DNA from: an uncultured Bacteroides sp.
Lineage (GTDB): Bacteria > Bacteroidota > Bacteroidia > Bacteroidales > Bacteroidaceae
Length of the DNA stretch: 26,954 nt
Direction of reading: 5' to 3'
NCBI GenBank assembly: GCA_934716785.1
Contig: CAKUYM010000023.1
Location: 1-26,954, forward strand
In this document: positions 20,631-26,954 of the stretch, one piece after another
Position numbering within the stretch: position 1 is the first letter of the stretch
Layout of the letters: each line of letters starts with the position of its first letter
Translations under genes and position numbers: made by a program
Notes under the pieces: generated by a model
What the model was told of the DNA's origin: nothing
Seen by the model: only the letters and a program-made list of their open reading frames with translations
The model's database searches: none

Positions 20631-23600
20631 TTAGAATTTCAGATTGACACCAAAGTTGAACTTACGTGGTACGGCTCCACCGGTATTTTCGGGATCCCAT
20701 ACAGGCCAAGGAGACCATACAGCAACATTCTCCATGCTGCAATAAACTTTGGCGGACTTCAATCCGAGACGACCGATAAATTTGGATGGTACATTGTAAC
20801 CTAAAGTGATGTTAGATAGACGAATGAAGTCCGTTTTAATATAGTTGGTAGTCGTTACGGCATCAATGTCACGTTCTGACATACGTGGGTACTTGTTGCT
20901 ACGGTTCTCTTCTGTCCAATAAGGGATATCGAAATCGCTCAAAGTAAGGGCACCGAAGTGTTCATAGTTATAGTTTTTCATACCGCCAAATGCACCGTAC
21001 AGTGTAAATGAGAGAGAGAAATCCTTAAAGACGGTAAAGTCATTGGTCATATTGATAAAGAAATGGGGATTCTTGTGACCGAGGAACTGACGATCATCTT
21101 CCGGCCTATATTCCCCATCGTTATTTACGTCTACCATTTTATAGTCGCCGGGATAATAACCTGCATACGCTTTTCCATCTGCTCTGGCTGCCTCTAATTC
21201 TTCCTTTTGCCAGATTCCGTCAGACTTGTAGTCATAAATAGCATCAATGGCATAGCCTATGTACCAACCGTTTTGAGTATCATCCTGTTCAACACCATTT
21301 TCGTCATAGTCTCCATAGAGGTGGACAATACGGTTGCGATATCCTGAAAGTGACAGGTTGGTGAACCATTGCAGCTTATCTTTCAAGTCTATGTTTAAGG
21401 AGTTAAGTGTGATTTCCCAACCTCTATTATTGATTTGTCCCATATTTGAAGCTACACTTTTTACACCTACAATACTGGGCAACTGACGGTCGAGCAGCAA
21501 GTTGGTAGTTTTAGACAGATAGTATTCGACAGTTCCATTCAGACGATTGTCAAAGAGATTGAAGTCGACTCCGAAGTTGGTAGCTGTAGTCTTCTCCCAT
21601 TGCAGATTATAGTTGGCCAGGCGATTGATTGTAAGTCCTGATTTAGTATAATAAGCACCGGATGAAGCATTGGCCTGCAAGATTTTAATGTTGCCCAATG
21701 TTGCCATTGCGTCATATCGGCCGATAGCAGAATTACCGTTGGCTCCCCATGAAAGACGGAGTTTCAAGTTATTCACCCATTTGGCATTGAAGAATGGTTC
21801 ATCTGATATTCTCCAACCTAAAGCCATTGTGGGGAAAGTAGCATGCGGATTGTTCTGTCCGAATGCAGAGTAGCCATCGCGACGAACAGCCGCCGTTACG
21901 TAATAGCGGTCTTTGTAGATATAGTTGAGGCGGGCAAGTAGGGCTTCACGCGTGTCCACTTCATCATTGCTTGAAATCACCGGATTCACACCCAACCCCA
22001 TTCCGTGATACCCAAGTATGTCTGTCGGATCGAAGCCGGAATTAGACATTGCGTCGTACCAAGATTGATATTTCTCTGCATTCTGCATCAAAGTTACATC
22101 AAATGCGTGGCTGCCGAATGTTTTATTCCATTTGAGTATATTTTCGATTGTCCAAGCGTAAGAACTGCTATTGTGACGATAAGCATAACCTCCGGAGTTG
22201 TTGGCCGGACTGTCGGCAGAATCATGTCGATAATGCTTGTTGCTGGTAAAATTATTAACGAGATTCAACGTATAAGTTATGCCGAAAGGAAGAGTAAGCA
22301 TTCCCCATACTTTTGTATTCAGATCGTATGTCTTGTTCATATCGTCGCTAAACTCACGCGTAAGCAACGGGTTACTGCCACCGTCTTGCCCTCCGTTATC
22401 GAATGGATATTGTTTCATTACACCGTTTTCGTCATACAAGCTTGAATAAGGTGACATCTGGTTGTAGTTGGTTCCTACAGCAATACTGCCTTGGTTGCGT
22501 ACGGCAAACTGGGCATTTGTACCGATCGAAATGTATTTATTGATGCTTGTCTCTAAATTCAAACGGCTGCGGATAGCCTCGTATTCATCGCCTACCACAA
22601 AACCTTCCACATTTGAATAACCGATTGAGAAGTAATACTTCGTACGCTCGCTGCCACCGGATACATTCATGTTATAGTCTTGCTTAAAACCTGTCTGGAA
22701 AATCAAATCAGCCCAGTCAATTGTATTTCCGGCTTTGTAATTGGCGATTTCAATCGGATAAAAGTTCAAACGGGTAAGCCATTCGGTTGTCGGGTCACCG
22801 CTTGCTTTGCTGAAAGACATCCATTCGTCAAGCGCAGCTCCCGAAAGTGAAGAGGGATCGTCATAGTAATTAATTCCGTTCACTTCATTGCTGTTTCCAC
22901 GTACAGCTTTCATCAAGTTTACACGCATGTTGACATATCCGGGACCATCAAGGACTTTACGGATTTCATAAGGTTTGGTAAAACCGAAATTGGTGGATAG
23001 GCTGACTGTCGGAGCACCGCTTGAACCTTTTTTGGTAGTAATTTGAATAACACCATTGGCAGCGCGCGAACCGTATACCGCAGCAGAACTTGCATCTTTC
23101 ATAACATCGATACGTTCAATGTCGCTAGAAGAGATGTCGGCCAAGTCGCCTTCCCAAATAATACCATCCAATACAATTAGAGGTCCGTTAGACGCTTTGA
23201 TAGAGTTTGTTCCACGGATAAGGATATTGTCCGTGTTGATGTCACCTTTTGCACTGGTAGAGAAAGGAATGTTCATACCTGCTACAGCATTACGTAACAA
23301 ATCTGTAGCATTTGCAGAAAAACGTTCTTCTTTTTTTGTCGGGTCTATTTGAGCGATGGCACCAGTCAAATCATTTTTCTTCACTGTACCATAACCGATA
23401 ACGACTACTTCGTCCAATACTTCAGCATCTTCTGCAAGTTTCACTGTAATTACAGGAGAAACTCCAACAGTAACTTCTTGGGTTACATAACCTATGTATG
23501 AGACTACGATTTTTTCTCCTTGAGATACATTAGATAAGGTTACATTACCGTCTACGTCTGTGATTCCACCATTGGTAGAGCCTTTTACTACTACATTGGC

Positions 23601-23792
23601 ACCGATTATCGGTCCTTGGGAATCTGATACTTTAACTGTGATTTTTTTCCCGATTTGAGCTTGTGATACAAATTCTTGTTTATCCGCTTCCTTACTATTC
23701 TCTGCCGCCGTTAGGTTTACAGCACCTAATAATAAAGTAGCAGTAATAGAGGCAAACGTAAACACTTGTCTGCTCTTAAAAAAATGTGTCAT
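20631..23792 (-). CDS. susC: SusC/RagA-type TonB-dependent outer-membrane transporter
   Basis: SusC proteins are 22-stranded outer-membrane barrels that import glycan oligosaccharides using TonB energy, with SusD as the lid. The 1053-residue product has a signal peptide cut near LTAA-ENS (residue 30). A carboxypeptidase-regulatory-like beta-sandwich spans about 48-118 (ITVKVSDSQGPIIGANVVVKG). The conserved TonB-box/plug entry DEVVVIGYGTVKKNDLTGAI lies at about 127-146. The plug includes RGTNSIKASNGPLIVLDG and DVMKDASSAAVYGSRAANGV, and a long barrel ends in GVNLKF with terminal Phe. It is followed by susD after 19 bp. No anti-sigma-interacting N-terminal extension is seen, consistent with HTCS control. 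Intact in this window, unlike its partner. Confidence 0.97.
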   Translation of the reverse strand: MTHFFKSRQVFTFASITATLLLGAVNLTAAENSKEADKQEFVSQAQIGKKITVKVSDSQGPIIGANVVVKGSTNGGITDVDGNVTLSNVSQGEKIVVSYIGYVTQEVTVGVSPVITVKLAEDAEVLDEVVVIGYGTVKKNDLTGAIAQIDPTKKEERFSANATDLLRNAVAGMNIPFSTSAKGDINTDNILIRGTNSIKASNGPLIVLDGIIWEGDLADISSSDIERIDVMKDASSAAVYGSRAANGVIQITTKKGSSGAPTVSLSTNFGFTKPYEIRKVLDGPGYVNMRVNLMKAVRGNSNEVNGINYYDDPSSLSGAALDEWMSFSKASGDPTTEWLTRLNFYPIEIANYKAGNTIDWADLIFQTGFKQDYNMNVSGGSERTKYYFSIGYSNVEGFVVGDEYEAIRSRLNLETSINKYISIGTNAQFAVRNQGSIAVGTNYNQMSPYSSLYDENGVMKQYPFDNGGQDGGSNPLLTREFSDDMNKTYDLNTKVWGMLTLPFGITYTLNLVNNFTSNKHYRHDSADSPANNSGGYAYRHNSSSYAWTIENILKWNKTFGSHAFDVTLMQNAEKYQSWYDAMSNSGFDPTDILGYHGMGLGVNPVISSNDEVDTREALLARLNYIYKDRYYVTAAVRRDGYSAFGQNNPHATFPTMALGWRISDEPFFNAKWVNNLKLRLSWGANGNSAIGRYDAMATLGNIKILQANASSGAYYTKSGLTINRLANYNLQWEKTTATNFGVDFNLFDNRLNGTVEYYLSKTTNLLLDRQLPSIVGVKSVASNMGQINNRGWEITLNSLNIDLKDKLQWFTNLSLSGYRNRIVHLYGDYDENGVEQDDTQNGWYIGYAIDAIYDYKSDGIWQKEELEAARADGKAYAGYYPGDYKMVDVNNDGEYRPEDDRQFLGHKNPHFFINMTNDFTVFKDFSLSFTLYGAFGGMKNYNYEHFGALTLSDFDIPYWTEENRSNKYPRMSERDIDAVTTTNYIKTDFIRLSNITLGYNVPSKFIGRLGLKSAKVYCSMENVAVWSPWPVWDPENTGGAVPRKFNFGVNLKF

Positions 23793-23881
23793 AATTTAAA
23801 ATTTTAAGGTTTGATATTTCAAATCATTTAAATAGTGTCGTAAAATTAGAAATTATATGAATTTGTAATTGTATGCCACTT

Positions 23882-23894
23882 AGACATTTATGTA
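23882..23894. promoter_or_regulatory. Candidate operator, susC-proximal copy
   Basis: AGACATTTATGTA holds the AGACAT core and an imperfect GACA-N4-TGTA dyad. On the minus strand a TACAATTA (23866-23873), a poor -7 candidate, follows nine bases later, a geometry similar to the GH3 promoter. The susC ATG is at 23792. Confidence 0.4.
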
Positions 23895-23919
23895 CGAAAA
23901 CAAGCAATGTCAAGCTCTA

Positions 23920-23932
23920 AGACATATATGAC
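23920..23932. promoter_or_regulatory. Candidate operator, susC-distal copy
   Basis: AGACATATATGAC repeats the proximal copy 38 bases away, and both are followed by an A-rich run. Between them lies an inverted half-site ATGTC (23907-23911). The remaining intergenic stretch to 24029 is AT-rich, with no convincing terminator after the upstream gene. Confidence 0.4.
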
Positions 23933-24029
23933 AAAAGAATATACAATAATGCTTTGTGTGCATTTACGATTAGTAAATCATATAATTGGGTATTAAGATT
24001 AGTGCAGTTGTTAATTGTGGTAGCTGTTA

Positions 24030-26147
24030 TCATTTATCCAAACTTATGACCTTTTTAGTCGTTTCTCCCTTTCTCAAAATAATATGTTCATTGGAAAGCA
24101 TAAAGTCGGTATTTTTCCACGCTTCCAACTGTAGGATAGCTTTACCATTCTCGATACTTCCGGCAATCTTGACACCTAATTTTGAATAGAGATTTCTGAA
24201 ACTTATCCGGCCTTTCCACGGTAGGCACTTTCCTATTTCCAACTTGTTGTACCATTCGCAAATCAGATTATTAAGAAGAGACTGGGCTATCAAACCATTG
24301 GTCGTATTATAGAAGGTCATATTATACGTCTTACTGGTTTCATAAATCTGAATAAAATCCTTGTCTACATAGTTTGATTTTAACATATTGTTCCAGTCTT
24401 TCTGCCATCCTTCAGTGTCACCCATACGTGAACCGGCCAACAAAAACTCGCCCAATGTCCAACCGTAAAAATAAGGCTTCTTCGCATCTTTCGTACTCTC
24501 ATAACGTAAGTTATAGGATTTCAATGCTTCTGGTGAGACTTCTGTTTCGGTGGGCAGGAAAGCCAATTCATTTAATTGTACGGGATGTTTTTGTTTGCCG
24601 AAGTCGTCCGGTCCGCTACCTGCACACGAATAATAAAATCCTTCTTTACCCTTTAATGGGGCAAACGCCAATCCTTCTTGTAGAATTCGGTTATATTCTC
24701 CATTTTCATCCAATCCGCAGGCTATGGCTTTTTGAAAACAGTACTTGGCACTATAGAGGGCGCAGAGATAATCTTTCTGATTGAAGCCGCCTCGTTCATC
24801 TTGCCCCATACTTGGAGTTACAAAAAGATGCCAATAGCCATCAGCCTCCTTGGAGCAAATGCTGCGATAGAAACGTGCGGACTCGATAATCAACGGCCAT
24901 ACGTATTTTCGCGTCCATACCTCGTCATTTACGAAGAGAGATGTTTCATAAGCCATTCGGGCCATATAGCCTGTGTTATGTATCTCGTAATAGAACTTAT
25001 TGGGAGGTGTGGGATCATGATAACCTTCGAAATTTCCATACGGGAATACCCAAGGTGACAGAATTCCATCTACGCCCAGCAAGCGTTTTGTATAAGCTTT
25101 CATGCCTTCTATACGCTCGGCAAAATATTCTATCCATGATTTGGCGATATCTACATTGCCGGTCTGTAACAGCACCGGATGAATATAGGACAAGTCTTGT
25201 GGATAAGGGAAAGGCCAGCTATTTCCGGCAAAGCCGGTGGGTGGGGCCAATCCAAGTTTTTCATTGCCGAATGTCGAAAGGAAAAGTGCCATAGAACGTA
25301 TCCACATACGCTGTGCTTCAGAATCAGAGAATTGGACAACAGCTATCTCATTCCACTTCTGATGCCACCAAGTACGGGTCTGTTCTAATGAACCGGTTAC
25401 TGAAGTATTACTTTTTGCTTTATATGAGAGTAATATGTAGTTGTCTCCTTCTTTCAATGTAAAATGGAGTTTATTCTCTTCAGCCCGGACATCGGCATTG
25501 GAACGTATATAGAAAACAAATTCTTTTCCTTGGCAATTCAAAGATATTTTCCAATTCCCTTCTTCTTGCGTAATATTCACTATTTGCTCCACTTGTTGTG
25601 CGTAATGCAGTTTCATTATCGTTTGTGGCTCAACTACTATTGTAGGATGTGTATCCCCTGTCACATGAATACGGGTGGCTGACAGGTCTTTTTCGCAAGC
25701 ATCAAACCATGTCATAATCTTCAACCTTGTTTGGTCGGCTGTAAAAGCCGTTTCGATAGTGCCGTCATAAAATGACTGATGCTGGCTGTAATCTGATATT
25801 GCCTCAAAAGGATTCTCCCAATAGATACGTGCCAATGGCAACAGATAATCGGCTCCAAATTTTGCCCGTATCCAATGTTCAATGTGCATCAGGTGAGTTT
25901 CACCATATTTGTGATCTCTTTCTACCAAAGAAGGATGTACGTGTAACCCTAATTGAGAGTAAGAACTGCCAAAGCAACCATTTCCTTGATTCAAAGGAAG
26001 TGTGGGAGCATCAACATATGTTGTACGGTAAATATCACCGGCTTCCACAGCAGTTTTTACATCCGGCTCTATAAGTGGCTGCTGTTCTTGGCAGGAACAG
26101 AGCAGACAGGCGGAACTCACGATGAGTATAGATATAATGCGTTTCAT
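24030..26147 (-). CDS. Six-hairpin (alpha/alpha)6 glycosidase-like lipoprotein, GH95/GH65-like, family not assigned
   Basis: The 705-residue product begins MKRIISILIVSSACLLCSCQ with probable lipid-modified Cys19, so it is envelope-attached. The N-terminal part (about 45-250) is beta-rich and has LPLNQGNGCFG (50-60), recalling the GNGxxG motif at the start of GH95/GH65-type N-domains. The middle (about 270-640) looks like an alpha-toroid with PPTGFAGNSWPFPYPQDL (302-319) and EIHNTGYMARMAYE (388-401). The C-terminus (about 640-700) resembles the small beta-domain that closes such enzymes. Likely acidic catalytic candidates include Asp318 and Glu388, but this is a guess. The ATG at 26147 is preferred over the TTG at 26159 because it starts the signal peptide. 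The GH28-like stop lies only 8 bp upstream. I cannot assign a CAZy family or substrate. Confidence 0.6.
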   Translation of the reverse strand: MKRIISILIVSSACLLCSCQEQQPLIEPDVKTAVEAGDIYRTTYVDAPTLPLNQGNGCFGSSYSQLGLHVHPSLVERDHKYGETHLMHIEHWIRAKFGADYLLPLARIYWENPFEAISDYSQHQSFYDGTIETAFTADQTRLKIMTWFDACEKDLSATRIHVTGDTHPTIVVEPQTIMKLHYAQQVEQIVNITQEEGNWKISLNCQGKEFVFYIRSNADVRAEENKLHFTLKEGDNYILLSYKAKSNTSVTGSLEQTRTWWHQKWNEIAVVQFSDSEAQRMWIRSMALFLSTFGNEKLGLAPPTGFAGNSWPFPYPQDLSYIHPVLLQTGNVDIAKSWIEYFAERIEGMKAYTKRLLGVDGILSPWVFPYGNFEGYHDPTPPNKFYYEIHNTGYMARMAYETSLFVNDEVWTRKYVWPLIIESARFYRSICSKEADGYWHLFVTPSMGQDERGGFNQKDYLCALYSAKYCFQKAIACGLDENGEYNRILQEGLAFAPLKGKEGFYYSCAGSGPDDFGKQKHPVQLNELAFLPTETEVSPEALKSYNLRYESTKDAKKPYFYGWTLGEFLLAGSRMGDTEGWQKDWNNMLKSNYVDKDFIQIYETSKTYNMTFYNTTNGLIAQSLLNNLICEWYNKLEIGKCLPWKGRISFRNLYSKLGVKIAGSIENGKAILQLEAWKNTDFMLSNEHIILRKGETTKKVISLDK

Positions 26148-26155
26148 ACAATCTA

Positions 26156-26899
26156 TCAATTGTCTTTTATTTTAATAGATTTACAATCAATGGTTTGAAT
26201 TTGCTTGCCAACTTTTGTCCCGGTAGCTTTCAAACCTTTCATACGAAAATCGGTTACATCGTCAAGCACCACAGTGGGACGATAGTCGGTATTGCGTTGG
26301 TGTACTTGAAAATTTTCTATTTGGATATTGTCGGCATGACGAATATAAAGCCCTCCTGCCGGATTGCTGTGACCGTACATCCTATTTTCGGGATAACCTT
26401 TCAGGGTCTCGGGCAACCTTTCAGTCATGGCTTTTTCACCGCCTTCATGTTCTACGATGATATCACGCAGTGTGATACCGCTGATACGGGCATCAGGTGC
26501 ACCGGAAATCAAACAAGGTATAATGCCGTTCGCTTTAGCCGTAATATTGCTGAACTGCAGGTTACGAATGGTACCTCCATTTCCATGCCGATGGTTCAAG
26601 CAAACAAAGATGGGTGTGATAATTCCTTCAAGAACAATATTACTGAAAGATATATTTTCAATGGTTCCACCGTCTACACACTGTACTGTAATGCCTGATA
26701 ATCCAGTATGTGTGCCCGGAGCTACTTTTCGATATTCTTTTGCCCAGTCCCAAATAACACTCTCTTCGGTATGTCGTACTACGCAATTGGAAAATACTAT
26801 ATTGCGGAAACCTGTGTAGGAGGAAGTGCCCAATTTTATAGGATTACAATTGGAGGCAATCACACAATTGGTGACCGTCCTGACTTTATCGTTTTTTGT
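26156..26899 (-). CDS. GH28-like right-handed beta-helix protein, 5' part missing or frame-disrupted
   Basis: GH28 proteins include polygalacturonases and rhamnogalacturonan hydrolases. The open frame encodes the C-terminal half of a beta-helix, with repeated turns such as VTNCVIASNCNPIKLGTSS, FRNIVFSNC, IENISFSNIV, IRNLQFSNI and ISGITLRDI. These resemble GH28 relatives, but no NTD, paired Asp, GHG or RIK motif is visible in this half, so catalysis is unproven. The frame is closed upstream by TAG at 26900-26902. Between there and the window edge other frames carry family-like pieces: FMLKSS in one and ATDTYKTDLKN in another. Two one-base losses near the edge, or a real decayed gene, would explain this. 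A GTG at 26863 is not a believable true start. It precedes the six-hairpin gene by 8 bp, an operon arrangement. Confidence 0.6.
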   Translation of the reverse strand, partial: TKNDKVRTVTNCVIASNCNPIKLGTSSYTGFRNIVFSNCVVRHTEESVIWDWAKEYRKVAPGTHTGLSGITVQCVDGGTIENISFSNIVLEGIITPIFVCLNHRHGNGGTIRNLQFSNITAKANGIIPCLISGAPDARISGITLRDIIVEHEGGEKAMTERLPETLKGYPENRMYGHSNPAGGLYIRHADNIQIENFQVHQRNTDYRPTVVLDDVTDFRMKGLKATGTKVGKQIQTIDCKSIKIKDN

Positions 26900-26954
26900 C
26901 TAATATTTTTCAAATCTGTTTTATAGGTATCTGTAGCGACGATTTTAGCATGAA

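Noticed and set aside
23962..23978. ATTTAC/GTAAAT stem as a terminator of the six-hairpin gene
   Set aside because: The stem has six AT-rich base pairs and no T run, so it is too weak to call.
26148..26159. TTG start four codons upstream of the six-hairpin gene
   Set aside because: It adds residues before a normal lipoprotein signal, and the ATG at 26147 is well placed after the upstream stop.

Overview
The window looks like chromosomal DNA of a gut Bacteroides or close relative (Bacteroidota). Three things point there: the -7 elements fit the Bacteroides TAnnTTTG pattern, SusC/SusD-type and lipoprotein-type envelope proteins are present, and a 1351-residue hybrid two-component regulator is encoded. 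No tRNA, rRNA, CRISPR array or insertion sequence was seen. No gene-free stretch exceeds 300 bases; the longest are 18380-18652 and 23793-24029.

Left part (1-6.6 kb), housekeeping. On the minus strand lie ybeY (cut by the window edge) and a fused SpmA/SpmB-like membrane protein. They are divergent from a plus-strand set: ruvB, a polysaccharide flippase-like membrane protein and a periplasmic S46 dipeptidyl-peptidase of the DPP7 type. A perfect 13-bp hairpin at 6554-6582, which holds the S46 stop codon in its loop, separates this part from the converging genes to its right.

Right part (6.6-26.95 kb), all minus strand: a polysaccharide utilization locus (PUL). In transcription order it reads: GH28-like beta-helix protein (incomplete), six-hairpin glycosidase-like lipoprotein, susC, susD (interrupted by an in-frame TGA), terminator, GH3, GH115-like lipoprotein, GH2 beta-galactosidase, terminator, then the hybrid two-component regulator from its own promoter. 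The likely division of labour is capture and import of a glycan by SusC/SusD, surface or periplasmic trimming by the glycosidases, and sensing of a released oligosaccharide by the regulator. The enzyme set (beta-galactosidase, GH3, GH115-like, GH28-like, six-hairpin) suggests a decorated plant glycan such as a pectic side chain, arabinogalactan or glucuronoxylan-type material. The substrate cannot be fixed from sequence.

Most notable points: a nonsense codon in susD; a shared dyad with an AGACAT core upstream of both susC and the GH3 operon (a candidate operator); a divergent, short GH115 homologue; an unassigned six-hairpin enzyme; and a broken reading frame at the 5' side of the GH28-like gene.
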